Below, piece after piece: positions 1 to 8,814 of a stretch of DNA of 64,000 bases. A program made the translations under genes and the position numbers. The stretch is from Flavisphingopyxis sp963800335 (GTDB taxonomy: Bacteria > Pseudomonadota > Alphaproteobacteria > Sphingomonadales > Sphingomonadaceae). Below the pieces are notes generated by a model. The model did no database searches and was not told the DNA's origin. It was given only the letters and a program-made list of their open reading frames with translations. Location: positions 1 through 64,000 of the forward strand of contig CAWDAN010000002.1 in assembly GCA_963800335.1 (NCBI GenBank), given 5' to 3'. The stretch's first letter is position 1; the number at the start of each line of letters is the position of its first letter.

Positions 1-596
1 TCCCTTCCACTAGGCAATACCGAACCTTGCTGGCCAAGGCCCGTTCGGCTGGGGCTCGTTTGGGTCCTGCTTGGGGCACGTTGGGTACGGTAAACAGCTC
101 GTTCCGCTTGATAACCTTGACCGGACGCACCATCGAAACAACGATCGCGTTAGTGATAAAGGTAATTCAGCATAGGCCGGTTTTCGGCAGGGTCTATGAT
201 ATCAAGGTCCACGCCCTAGCCACAAATCGTGCCGGACGATCCAAGTGCCGAATTTGGCCTTCCTTTGCTGGACCTTTAACACTTAGGCCGACACGGATGG
301 GATGGGCGTAACCGACTGACCGAGGATTCACGGCCTCCACGCCCCACGCATCCAAGCGAGAAGCCATTTATTTATGCCAGCATTTGGCCCGAATGCTGTA
401 CTTCCGTTTAGCTGAACAAAAGCAATCATTCGCGCCAGCGCGTCTGAAGATATGCCTGCGACTACGTCTGCGGCACCCTGCCTCGGCACATAATTCTGCT
501 TCACGCCTTGTGGGCATACCTCAAATGGGGGATGCGCCTAGATTAAGGTTAGCGTTAATATATTAATAACTATACGATATTGGCAGGGGGCCAAAT
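1..596. other. Left flank without a convincing gene
   Basis: I see no gene I can support here. An open frame at 27-311 on the plus strand has no ribosome binding site and no recognisable motif. The right end is AT-rich and holds a CATACCTCA-type motif at 515-536 and a purine-rich ribosome binding site (581-589) for the regulator that follows, so this end is probably its promoter region. Confidence 0.6.
515..536 (+). promoter_or_regulatory. Putative operator, copy A of the CATACCTCA motif
   Basis: CATACCTCA followed by AATGGGGGATGCG. The core CCTCA-N2-TGGGG is an imperfect inverted repeat. Closely related motifs lie at 1276-1297 and 8708-8727, upstream of the fimbrial and curli operons. It lies about 60 bases before the LuxR-type regulator at 597, which suggests autoregulation or a shared regulator. 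The protein that binds is inferred, not shown. Confidence 0.5.
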
Positions 597-1175
597 GTGA
601 GTGATGGATCTAGCGCAGTAGGCCAAATAAGTGACATCGCCACAACATGGCTGGAATCCGACGGCCGCCCCCGTATGGTTGTGGATCAGAATCTTGCTGT
701 CCATTGGAATAATGATGCGGTCCATACGCTGGACCCATCTATCGGATTTCAAGTTCAGAGTGGCCGAATTCTATTCCAATGCGAAGGCGTGAGCAAAGAT
801 CTCAAGGATCTTGTGGCGTCATTGAGCGAGCATGACAGCCGTTCTCTGCCGGTTACTTCGAGTGATGGGGATGCGATATATCTCATCCGCGGATGGCCAA
901 GCAACCGCCGCAATCTGGCGATGCTCGAAATCCTCTGTCCAGCGCCCCTGCAGTCAGTGAGTTACGACGGCCTTGAGAAGGTTCTAAACCTTACCCCCGC
1001 TGAGCACCGTATTTTGAAGGGCGTCACATCGGGTAAGAAAATCCCGGAAATCGCGGCCAATCACAGCCTGTCGCAGCATACCGTTAGAACGCATGTTCGT
1101 CGCATATATGCCAAGGCAGAAGTGTCTTCGTTATTTGAATTAATGATGAAATTCAGGGTCTTCCGGTTCGTATAG
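597..1175 (+). CDS. LuxR-family transcriptional regulator, short form
   Basis: 192-residue protein with a C-terminal LuxR/GerE helix-turn-helix (about residues 130-185: LTPAEHRIL, then IAANHSLSQHTVRTHVRRIY). The N-terminal part resembles the PAS-like middle region of the longer regulator at 7401 but lacks that protein's first ~180 residues. The start is GTG at 597 behind a GGCAGGGGG site; the ATG at 595 is followed at once by a stop. It sits upstream of the fimbrial operon, and copies of the same motif precede this gene, the fimbrial operon and the curli operon. It may therefore be the CsgD-like activator of both fibres, but its target is inference. No phosphoacceptor receiver domain is visible. 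Confidence 0.85.
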   Translation: MSDGSSAVGQISDIATTWLESDGRPRMVVDQNLAVHWNNDAVHTLDPSIGFQVQSGRILFQCEGVSKDLKDLVASLSEHDSRSLPVTSSDGDAIYLIRGWPSNRRNLAMLEILCPAPLQSVSYDGLEKVLNLTPAEHRILKGVTSGKKIPEIAANHSLSQHTVRTHVRRIYAKAEVSSLFELMMKFRVFRFV

Positions 1176-1227
1176 TCAAGTCGACTGATTGTGTTACGGG
1201 CCATTGGCGAAAGACATCGCCGCCACA

Positions 1228-1378
1228 CTGTCCTTTTTCGATACACCGTTGGTTTGTTTCCCATTTGGGTGGTCGCATACCTCAACGGGGGGATGCGAGC
1301 GCAACATCCTTATCCCTAATATCTCGTTAACGTTTGAAAACGACGAGTCGGTGGGGCGCCGTGAAATTTAGGGGTGGG
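1228..1378 (+). promoter_or_regulatory. Shared leader, fimbrial copy
   Basis: This stretch aligns over its whole length with 8659-8811 upstream of csgF. Identical blocks include GATACACCGTTGG (1240-1252) and GACGAGTCGGTGGGGC (1342-1357). It also holds the CATACCTCA motif (1276-1297), a TTAACGTTT block and a GGGGTGGG end. It sits about 220 bases before the pilin gene. Conservation between two non-homologous fibre operons points to a common promoter and operator. Confidence 0.7.
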
Positions 1379-1494
1379 CCCTGAGAAAAATCTCCACGTG
1401 CTCGACGAAGCATAGCAGTGAACCGGCCAGGCGAATTCGCTCGCCGCACTCTCTGCATAAAATTTCATTCGCGGGCTCGGTTCGCGAATGTCAC

Positions 1495-1524
1495 CAAGAA
1501 GAGCAGGCACCGCTGCTCTTCTTG
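1495..1524 (+). promoter_or_regulatory. Perfect 12-bp hairpin in the pilin leader
   Basis: CAAGAAGAGCAG, a GCACCG loop, then the exact inverted repeat CTGCTCTTCTTG. It lies about 75 bases before the pilin start and is followed by TTCCCG, not a T-run, so it is more likely a leader stability or attenuation element than a classical terminator. Confidence 0.6.
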
Positions 1525-1597
1525 TTCCCGCTCACCGGTGCAGAAATAACGCCGCTCAATAAAAATATGGTGGGGGGCGCTTGGAAGGAATATCAAT

Positions 1598-2161
1598 ATG
1601 AAGAAGCTACTTATGGTCGCGGTCGCATCGACTGCATTCATGTCCTCGACGGCATTCGCACAGAGCAGCCAGGATTTGCAGAGCCTGACTTTCAATGCGA
1701 CCGTCGTACCCGAATGCAGCATCGAAGATCCTGCCGACGTCACGTTCGCCAGCGTCAACATCAACCAGGGCGCCGGCTCGGGTGCGCTGCTGCTCAAGAA
1801 CGGATCGCAGTCTGCACCGGCTGACGACATCTACGTGAGCTGCAACTACGCCACGTCACTGACGGTCGAGTCGGCCAATGACGGCCTGCTCAACGCAGCA
1901 GGCGCTACGGTCGCGGCAAATGACCCGAACGACTTCACCAACGTCATTAACTATCGCGTCAAGCTGACGTCGAGCGACGGCAGCTTCCCTGTGCTCGATT
2001 TCCGGACGATCCAGGCCGGCACTTCGAAGTCCGTCAATGCGGCTGGTGCGTTCCATGATAACGCTGCGCTGAAAGTGTACATCGATCGCGACGATACGGC
2101 CAAGCGCCCCGTCTCGGGCCTCTACACCGATACGGCCACGATCACCATCGGCACCGTCTAA
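1598..2161 (+). CDS. Major fimbrial subunit, spore coat U (SCPU)-type pilin
   Basis: 187 residues with a Sec signal peptide (MKKLLMVAVASTAF...AFAQ) and a beta-rich mature part with two cysteines (PECSIEDP and VSCNY), as in SCPU-domain subunits of archaic chaperone-usher pili such as Csu. It should be exported, capped by the periplasmic chaperone encoded next and polymerised through the usher. The start has a good GGAAGGA ribosome binding site. It is first in the operon pilin, chaperone, usher, tip, and is separated from the chaperone by a strong hairpin, consistent with higher pilin expression. Confidence 0.85.
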   Translation: MKKLLMVAVASTAFMSSTAFAQSSQDLQSLTFNATVVPECSIEDPADVTFASVNINQGAGSGALLLKNGSQSAPADDIYVSCNYATSLTVESANDGLLNAAGATVAANDPNDFTNVINYRVKLTSSDGSFPVLDFRTIQAGTSKSVNAAGAFHDNAALKVYIDRDDTAKRPVSGLYTDTATITIGTV

Positions 2162-2185
2162 GTCACGTGGCATATGAATGACAGT

Positions 2186-2211
2186 AAGGGGGGAACTTCG
2201 GTTTCCCCCTT
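2186..2211 (+). terminator. Hairpin between pilin and chaperone genes
   Basis: AAGGGGGGAAC, UUCG tetraloop, GTTTCCCCCTT: an 11-bp stem with one G-U pair, followed by CGTCTTAC. It resembles the leaky terminator or 3' stabiliser often found after a major pilin gene. There is no long T-run, so termination is probably partial. Confidence 0.7.
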
Positions 2212-2289
2212 CGTCTTACCCGCGGATCGCAAAGCTGCCTGATACGGATTGATGAAAATAGCGTGATTACAATGGCCAAGGGGCAATCG

Positions 2290-3025
2290 ATGTTTAGGAA
2301 ATTTTTGCTCATTTGGGGAGCCGCCGTGCTTGCCCTTGCGCCGGTGGCCGTCGACGCGGCTGCGGTGTCTCCGATGATGGTGGATGTGAAGCCGATGGGG
2401 CGTGGTTCGATTGCGCGCGTCGAGCTCACCAACCCGGGCCAGAAAGAATTCCCTGTCGAAGTCCAGATGTTCCGCGGCGTCATTTCCGAGGCCGGCGCAA
2501 CTTGAACTGACGCCTGCTGACGATCAATTCCTGCTATTTCCAGCGCAAAGGATTGTCCCGGCGCGGTCACAACAGGTGTTTCGCGTCCAATACATCGGCG
2601 AACCCGAGCTCGCGGCGTCCGAAATATACTATATGCAGATCAGGCAGATTCCCGTTGAGATAAATCCCGGTGAGTTGCAGGTCCAGGTCGTCGTGAATTT
2701 CAATATCCTGGTCAACGTGATCCCCGACGACGCAGTGCCCCAACCGGTAGTCGAGTCCATTCGTCCAGTGGTCCGTGACGACGTGGCCGGCATCGAGGTG
2801 CGCATCAGCAACCGCGGCACGCGCTATTTCACTGCCGCAAACCTTCCATGGCAGGTCAGCGGCACGGCCGAGGACGGCAGGCCGGTCGATCTCAAGTTTT
2901 CGCCCGAGGTAATGGCCAAGCTCATCGGGGTTGGCGTCGTGGCGCCTGGTCGCGCTCGCATATTCTTCATTCCGACTGAAAAGGCCCTCGTCGAGGGCAC
3001 TATTCAGGCAAAGATAGCGTCCTGA
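2290..3025 (+). CDS. Periplasmic fimbrial chaperone (frameshifted near 2503)
   Basis: Two frames together encode one PapD-like chaperone. The first covers the signal peptide and strand 1 (MFRKFLLIWGAAVLALAP...VSPMMVDV...RVELTNPGQ) and ends at a TGA at 2503. The second continues exactly with ELTPADDQFLLFPAQRIVPA...QVFRVQY, the typical chaperone core, and runs to 3025. Removing one T restores a protein of about 245 residues. The start at 2290 has an AAGGGG site; a farther start at 2263 is possible. It should fold and deliver subunits to the usher encoded 3 bases downstream. The break is one base and the downstream frame is clean, so an assembly error is likely. Confidence 0.8.
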
Positions 3026-3027
3026 TC

Positions 3028-5511
3028 GTGAGACGGGCGGGGGCCGGCATTCTAACCACAGGGATCAGCAAGCTTGCCATCGCGACGGCAATGCTGAGCG
3101 TTTCAACGGTTGCGCGCGCGGAGGAACAGCCTGCGCAAGTTGGTCCTGTCGAAGCTGTAAAGCCAACTTCGCGAAGCGTTACCATGTCGGTTCCATTGGT
3201 TTGGAATGGGCAGGTTTTGCGCGATGTGATCGTCCAGGTCGATGGTGACGGATCGCTCGCGATCGAGAGCCAGTCGCTCCGCGAGGAACTAAGCCGTCTT
3301 TTGACCGATGCGGGAATCGTGCGCCTCGATGAAACGATCGCCGGTGATCCTTTCGTGAGCCCGGAAGAGTTGAAGGCGGCAGGCTTTACGGTCGTCTTCG
3401 ATCTCGCGCGGCTCGAACTCAACGTCGAATCGATCGATCCGAAATTTCGCCCCACCGCACCCTTGACTGGCCGCAGAGAAAATCGCGAACCGCAACTGCC
3501 GTCGATAAAACCGGCGGGCTTCAGCGCCTATCTCAACACGAACCTGAACCTGCTTTATCGTGATCAGGAAGGCGTCGTAGCCCCGGATATCTTTCTGTCG
3601 GGCGCTGCCCGCTATCGCGACGTCGTGCTGGAATTCGACGGGGGCTTTACAGAAAATTCAGGTGATAACTACCAGTTCTACAGGCGCGCCGTCCGGGCCG
3701 TTTACGATCAACCCGAAAAATTCCGCAGGTGGAGCGCGGGCGATCTGCAGCTCACCGGCACCGGGCTCCTGCGGACACCTTTCATCGGAGGCTTCGCCCT
3801 GGAGAAGAGCCGCAACACGTTCGACCCACTTAGCCCGACGTTCAACCTTGGCGGGCGTCAGATCTTCGTCGCCTCGCCGTCGACCGTCGAAGTCATCGTC
3901 AATGGCGCGTCGTACCAAACGCTGGACCTTCAACCGGGGACCTATAGCCTCGACGATCTACCCATCCAGATCGGGTCCAACGACGTACAACTTGTCGTCC
4001 GCGATGCTTCCGGTCGGGAACAGGTGACGCGCTTCGACTATTTCTTCGACCCTATCGACCTGGAAGCCGGCGAAGACGAATACACTATTGCATTCGGCCT
4101 GACGGCGACACAGTTCAATCTTCAACCGAAGTATTCGAGCGACCCGGTATTCATCGGCAACTACAGAAAAGCGTTATCCAATATCCTCGTCCTGGGCGGC
4201 GGTTTGCAGATTGCGAAGGATCTCCAGGTTATCGCCGGCGAGGTTCAAGTGGTACCGCAGGTGATCCCTGGAAGCTTCGATTTTCAGGGTGCCGTCAGTA
4301 TCGGCGACGGCACGGGTTTCACGTTTCGCAGTGGATATCGTGTAACACTGGGCGGCGGTCCTTATGCGAAACGACTGTCGGCGACGGTCAATTATGAAAG
4401 CAAAAACTTTCGGACGGTTAGCGATCTGTCAGGCTTCCGGCTCGAAAACCTTACCGTTAGCGCTAGCTACAGTCAGGCACTGTCCGAACGGACGTCTGTG
4501 GTCGCTGGCGCCAACTATTTTTCGCGCTCGGGCTTCAAGGACCGGACCAACGTGTTTGTCGATGTTAATCATCGCCTGGCCGACAATGTGCGCGGTACGC
4601 TGGGAGTTGAATACGGTACTGGATCAACCTTTGGTGCCAATTTCGGCGTGCGCGCCGGCATTTCGGTTTTGTTTGGCGGCGGACACCGGGCTGATGCAGC
4701 CTATCAAAGCCGTAACCAGTTGGCGCGTGCCTCTGTTTCGCGTGGTTCGGGTAACACTGTCGGCTCGCTCGGCTACGCGGTGAACGTGCAGGATTCTTCC
4801 GGCAATGCGTCGGTTGACGGCGTGGTGGATTATATTGCCAACCGTTTCGAGGCCCGCGCGTCGCTTGCTACCTCGGGAACGAGCCTTGGCGGCATCACCA
4901 ACGACCAGACGGCAAGGTTACAGATCAGCACGTCGTTCGCATTCGCCGATGGCACGTTCGGCATAGGTCGGCCGATCCAGAATTCCTTCCTGCTGGCACA
5001 TCCTCACAAGACGCTCAAAGGCACCGATGTCATCGCCGGACGCAGCCTGAGTGGAGGAAAATACGAGGCGGCCAGCGGACCCTTAGGCGCGGCTGTCGTC
5101 AACCAGCTGACGTCTTACAACGCACAGGACGTCCAGTACGACATCGATACCCTGGCCTCGGGATATGACATCGGAGCGGGCGTAGTTCACGTATCGCCCC
5201 CGTATCGCAGTGGCTATACGCTGCTTGTCGGAACCGACAGGTTCGTCAGTGCCGTCGGCTTCCTGCAAATCGGTGGCGCGCCAGCAGCGCTCGTCGCCGG
5301 ACTTATCACGTCCGACGATGATGAAGGATATAAGCCCGAGCCATTCTTCACCAACTCGGCCGGCCGCTTTGGCATAATTGGGCTGGCTCCCGGACGGAGC
5401 TATACCATCAAACTGAACTCGAGCGGACAGACATTCACCGTCAAAGTTCCTGCGAACAATACCGGGCTCTATCGGGTCGAGACGATCAATCTCGCGACTC
5501 AAATCGATTAG
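3028..5511 (+). CDS. Outer-membrane fimbrial usher, archaic type
   Basis: 827 residues, the usual size for ushers of the archaic (sigma, Csu-like) class. After a signal sequence (ends near ARAEE) comes an N-terminal subunit-recognition region, then a long beta-barrel. A plug-like middle domain lies at about residues 275-345 (GGRQIFVASPSTVEVIVNG, then G-x-Y-x-L-D-D-LP and GSNDVQLVVRD). The C-terminal domain includes GRFGIIGLAPGRSYTI. It forms the pore through which chaperone-bound subunits are assembled. The start is GTG, 3 bases after the chaperone stop. The reading frame is intact. Confidence 0.9.
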   Translation: MRRAGAGILTTGISKLAIATAMLSVSTVARAEEQPAQVGPVEAVKPTSRSVTMSVPLVWNGQVLRDVIVQVDGDGSLAIESQSLREELSRLLTDAGIVRLDETIAGDPFVSPEELKAAGFTVVFDLARLELNVESIDPKFRPTAPLTGRRENREPQLPSIKPAGFSAYLNTNLNLLYRDQEGVVAPDIFLSGAARYRDVVLEFDGGFTENSGDNYQFYRRAVRAVYDQPEKFRRWSAGDLQLTGTGLLRTPFIGGFALEKSRNTFDPLSPTFNLGGRQIFVASPSTVEVIVNGASYQTLDLQPGTYSLDDLPIQIGSNDVQLVVRDASGREQVTRFDYFFDPIDLEAGEDEYTIAFGLTATQFNLQPKYSSDPVFIGNYRKALSNILVLGGGLQIAKDLQVIAGEVQVVPQVIPGSFDFQGAVSIGDGTGFTFRSGYRVTLGGGPYAKRLSATVNYESKNFRTVSDLSGFRLENLTVSASYSQALSERTSVVAGANYFSRSGFKDRTNVFVDVNHRLADNVRGTLGVEYGTGSTFGANFGVRAGISVLFGGGHRADAAYQSRNQLARASVSRGSGNTVGSLGYAVNVQDSSGNASVDGVVDYIANRFEARASLATSGTSLGGITNDQTARLQISTSFAFADGTFGIGRPIQNSFLLAHPHKTLKGTDVIAGRSLSGGKYEAASGPLGAAVVNQLTSYNAQDVQYDIDTLASGYDIGAGVVHVSPPYRSGYTLLVGTDRFVSAVGFLQIGGAPAALVAGLITSDDDEGYKPEPFFTNSAGRFGIIGLAPGRSYTIKLNSSGQTFTVKVPANNTGLYRVETINLATQID

Positions 5512-5519
5512 GAAATTTT

Positions 5520-6467
5520 ATGCGCTACTCGACAATTATCGCCTCGATTTTCCTGATGGCCTCCTCGGCAGCGGCCCATGCGACCGAATGTCAGCCCGTT
5601 TTCGCAAATGGCGCCCAGACGATCGTCATCAACAATGTCGCGATCGAACCTGGCGGCCGCGCCACACAGAATTTCGATGTTCGCGTCAAGAATGAAGCCG
5701 GCGCTCCTACCGCGCCCGCTGGCGGAGCACCTGGCATCGTCGGCACGCCCGGGGGCAGCCCCTGCGAAGCCACGATCCGCGTTGCCAGGCTCGGCAGTTT
5801 ACCGGGCTCCGATTATCCTCCGTTCTCTCTTAGCGCGCCTGGCAATCGCCAAATCGAAATTCTGATTGATCCCACATCCCCCGGAACGACCGATAGCGAC
5901 GTTAGGGTCGCCAATGCGCCTCCAGGTCCGCAGGGGCGGGCCGTTCCGTTCCAGATTGGGGTCGCCACCGAGTGGGGATTATCAGCGGGCACTTATACTG
6001 AATTGCTGGAGCTATTGCTGGTCGACCGCGATGGCAACATCGTCGATCGTACGCCCCTGACCGTGACAGTCGTAATCCCAGCCACGGTATCGTTGCGCCT
6101 GGTAGGCGCGATTACAGGAGGTGGTGGAAACCAGCCTGCTCAGGTTGATTTGGGAAACCTGTCGAGCACGAAAGAAACACGGTCGGAACCCTTTGGTGTC
6201 CGCATCTTCAGCACGTCACCCTATGTCGTCAGCATCAGTTCGATCAATCTGGGCAATTTACTGCGCCAACAAGGCAGCGAGCAAATTCCATATACCATGT
6301 TTTTTGACGGCGTTATGGTTGACCTTGCCGGCGGCGGTGAATTTATTCAGCCGCGCGGAACGCCTCAAGAGGGGGATTATCGCCCGATGAGCGTCGTCGT
6401 ACCACCGGTTGTCGTTCTTGCAGGCCGATATTCTGACCGGATCACGATCACCGTGACGGCATTGTAA
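5520..6467 (+). CDS. Fimbrial tip subunit, two-domain
   Basis: 315 residues with a signal peptide (MRYSTIIASIFLMASSAAAHA). The mature part divides into two beta-rich halves joined near residue 180, fitting a tip protein with an adhesive and a pilin-like domain. It is last in the operon, 8 bases after the usher, where Csu-type loci place the tip adhesin. There are two cysteines near the start of the mature protein (ECQPVF, SPCEATIRV). No ligand can be predicted from sequence. Confidence 0.75.
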   Translation: MRYSTIIASIFLMASSAAAHATECQPVFANGAQTIVINNVAIEPGGRATQNFDVRVKNEAGAPTAPAGGAPGIVGTPGGSPCEATIRVARLGSLPGSDYPPFSLSAPGNRQIEILIDPTSPGTTDSDVRVANAPPGPQGRAVPFQIGVATEWGLSAGTYTELLELLLVDRDGNIVDRTPLTVTVVIPATVSLRLVGAITGGGGNQPAQVDLGNLSSTKETRSEPFGVRIFSTSPYVVSISSINLGNLLRQQGSEQIPYTMFFDGVMVDLAGGGEFIQPRGTPQEGDYRPMSVVVPPVVVLAGRYSDRITITVTAL

Positions 6468-6468
6468 A

Positions 6469-6873
6469 TCAGATAATCGCAAGCCCAAGACTGATGGTCA
6501 GGTTCTGAACGAGACCGCTGGTGCGGATCATCACCGGCACATTTGCCACCGATGGACCACTGCGAAGCGCGACATCGCTCAAGCCCGAACTATCGAGCTG
6601 ATGAATTTGTCCACCGTAGTTGATCTCGGCTTGTTCGTTATCGCCCAGCGCTCGATGAGACGCCATAATGCGAAAGCCGCGACCGCTGTTGCACATTTCG
6701 AATACCGAGCCGCTTGCCGAGGCACCGCCCGCATCGACGGTAATAGCCGATGATTCGATTTCGCAGACTTCGGGAATCTCGAGCGAAATTCGAAAGCCAG
6801 CCGACGCGTCGGTTGCAGCGTGTGCCGCCGACGGAACAGCGACAGCAGCGATTATCGCAAGGTAGCGAAACAT
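6469..6873 (-). CDS. Small secreted pilin-like protein
   Basis: About 134 residues with a signal peptide (MFRYLAIIAAVAVPSAAHA) and a short beta-rich mature part with paired cysteines (EVCEIESS and FEMCNSGRGF), resembling a minimal SCPU pilin. It is on the opposite strand and its 3' end abuts the tip-subunit gene. Start ATG at 6873 has an AAGGAG site; the in-frame GTG at 6876 is too close to it. It could be an alternative subunit with its own promoter. Function not established. Confidence 0.7.
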   Translation of the reverse strand: MFRYLAIIAAVAVPSAAHAATDASAGFRISLEIPEVCEIESSAITVDAGGASASGSVFEMCNSGRGFRIMASHRALGDNEQAEINYGGQIHQLDSSGLSDVALRSGPSVANVPVMIRTSGLVQNLTISLGLAII

Positions 6874-7400
6874 CACATTCTCCTTAGCATCCGGCGATAT
6901 GCGTTAAGGATTAAAATTGAGTGTACCCATACTGCCGGATCGGGGGATCGAAGGGTCCCGACAGGTTTGGTTTTGGGCTCGCTTTCCAAGTAATGGTCGT
7001 TGCCTAACAATGCCCAGCCTGCCCGCAAACCATCGCCATTAGAAAGCTTTTGGTTCGTGAGGTGAGCGGCAGGAAACATAATACTGGCGGCGGAAACCGG
7101 AACGGCAGCTGCCGGCCCAACTTCGGACGTGGGGCAAGTCGCTCCAAGAGCCTAGAAGCTGCCCTTCGTTCATGATTGGACGAATGGCGGATACGAGCCC
7201 AGTTGCGGAGGGCTAGATCGGCATCTTTTCAGCGCTAGAAGGAGACATTTAGCGCTGATTATTGGACAGACGATTTCGCGCATCACGTGAATGTGTATGG
7301 CCGGCATATTGTAACGTGAAACGGCCTGGGTAATTAGAACAATTAACAGAACGTTTGCCAAATCATGCCGCTCGTGTATTGAACTCACGGGGGGACTTAC
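6874..7400. other. Divergent intergenic region
   Basis: This 527-base gap separates the pilin-like gene (minus) from the regulator at 7401 (plus). Open frames inside it lack ribosome binding sites and coding character. It probably contains the promoters of both neighbours; the CATACCTCA motif is not present here. Confidence 0.5.
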
Positions 7401-8510
7401 ATGAAGGATCGCGAGCTCGGCCTGCAAAAGGCCGCAGATTTGTTCACTGAGGCTGCTCTTGGCTTGGCCAACTGGACCGATGCTTTGTTTTCGTTGGCGC
7501 AGGTGGTCAATAGCAGAACCGGTCAGCTTATCGGCTTCGGCTCATATGAGAGCCTTCCATTCAATGTTATGACTGAAATGGCCGAAACAGCGGCGCAAGA
7601 ATTTGCGCAATGTGGTGGTGCTAATCCCCTTATAAACTCGCGCGTCCGAGTCGGAACAGCGGCGCCAGAATTGGCATTACGGGACGATCGAGATTTTACG
7701 GTTGAGTTAGACAAGTCACGTTCACCAGAATTTGCGAAGTGGCAGGAAGACCATCGTGTCGGCTACACGTGCCTGACCACACTTATAAGGCATGACCGCT
7801 ACATTGTCGGGCTCGCCGCGATTAACGATTCTAACCAAGCGCCGATGAATGATAAGGACCGTAGATCTCTTTCATTGTTAGCGCCTGCTTTGCGTCGTGC
7901 AGTCCGTCTGCAGATGAACATCGAGGGGCGTCAAGCGGCCCTTATCGCCCAAGCATTCGACGCCATAGATCGTGCCATCTTCGTCTGCAGTGCCGATGGT
8001 TATGTGGTGGCGATGTCTAGCCAAGCTGAAGAGCTAGTTCGTTCAGCACGGCATCTATCGGTATGCAAAGGGCAACTCGTTTTAACGGATCCGGCCGCTA
8101 ATAATTCTCTGAAACGCGAACTATGCCTCCTTTCTACAAACGACCTAGAAAGCACGGCAAAATTAAAGGCTATCGTTGCTCACGACAAATCGGGGTTTCC
8201 GATTATGATTGAATGCTCGCGTTTTGCGTTCACCTCCGATCTGCCTATGCTCGCGCACTCGATCGTAGTCGTTCATGCACCTAACCAGCGAGAAGAACAC
8301 ATATCGCGCTTGGCGAGGGTGCTATACGGATTAACGCCTACGGAGGCTCAGGTCGCGGCTTACGTTTGTTCAGGACTTGGGCCGAAGCAAATTGCCGAAC
8401 AATGCGAAATCACCGTTGGAACGGTCCGGACCCATCTGAGGCACATTTTCGACAAGAGCGGTGCCCGCGGCCAGGCTGGATTGGTTGCAAAGCTCTCGGC
8501 CTATTTATAG
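7401..8510 (+). CDS. LuxR-family transcriptional regulator, long form
   Basis: 369 residues. The last ~65 residues are a LuxR-type helix-turn-helix (LTPTEAQVAAYVCSGLGPKQIA, then VGTVRTHLRHIFDKSG). Residues ~180-290 look PAS-like (AFDAIDRAIFVCSADGYVVAM), and the first ~180 have no motif I recognise. Its C-terminal half resembles the short regulator at 597. It lies directly upstream of the curli operon, the position of a CsgD-type regulator. Start ATG follows a GGGGGGA site. Target genes are inferred from position only. Confidence 0.88.
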   Translation: MKDRELGLQKAADLFTEAALGLANWTDALFSLAQVVNSRTGQLIGFGSYESLPFNVMTEMAETAAQEFAQCGGANPLINSRVRVGTAAPELALRDDRDFTVELDKSRSPEFAKWQEDHRVGYTCLTTLIRHDRYIVGLAAINDSNQAPMNDKDRRSLSLLAPALRRAVRLQMNIEGRQAALIAQAFDAIDRAIFVCSADGYVVAMSSQAEELVRSARHLSVCKGQLVLTDPAANNSLKRELCLLSTNDLESTAKLKAIVAHDKSGFPIMIECSRFAFTSDLPMLAHSIVVVHAPNQREEHISRLARVLYGLTPTEAQVAAYVCSGLGPKQIAEQCEITVGTVRTHLRHIFDKSGARGQAGLVAKLSAYL

Positions 8511-8658
8511 GTTTGGCAGCGTCGGATTAGCCGCCTAAATCCGCCCATTCTTATCACCAGACACACCTAAATTTTAAACCCAGATTTATTCTTGCGTGCT
8601 AGCCTATTCGGATAGGGCATTTTGGGTTTGGTGTATTCGCGGAACGATGACTGGAGCG
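8511..8658. other. Intergenic, start of the csgF promoter region
   Basis: No gene is visible. The AT-rich sequence runs into the conserved leader at 8659. Confidence 0.4.
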
Positions 8659-8811
8659 CTGTCCATTTTTGATACACCGTTGGAACAAGCCATATATCTT
8701 TTGGCATATACCTCATTTGGTAGATGCTTACGCAATAATTCCGACCTTAATATCCAATTAACGTTTCGAATATGACGAGTCGGTGGGGCTCGATGAAACG
8801 ATTGGGGTGGG
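8659..8811 (+). promoter_or_regulatory. Shared leader, curli copy
   Basis: Aligns with 1228-1378. Identical blocks are GATACACCGTTGG (8671-8683) and GACGAGTCGGTGGGGC (8774-8789). The motif ATACCTCATTTGG lies at 8708-8720, with TTAACGTTT further on. It ends at the likely csgF ribosome binding site GGGGTGGG. It probably carries the promoter and regulator site for csgFG. Confidence 0.7.
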
Positions 8812-8814
8812 ACG

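Noticed and set aside
27..311. Open frame of 94 codons at the left edge
   Set aside because: No ribosome binding site, no motif, unusual composition; not supported as a gene.
2497..2505. Programmed +1 frameshift in the chaperone gene (ACT TGA context)
   Set aside because: The slip would need the Thr tRNA to pair with CTT, unlike the prfB CTT TGA site, and many other genes here have similar single-base breaks.
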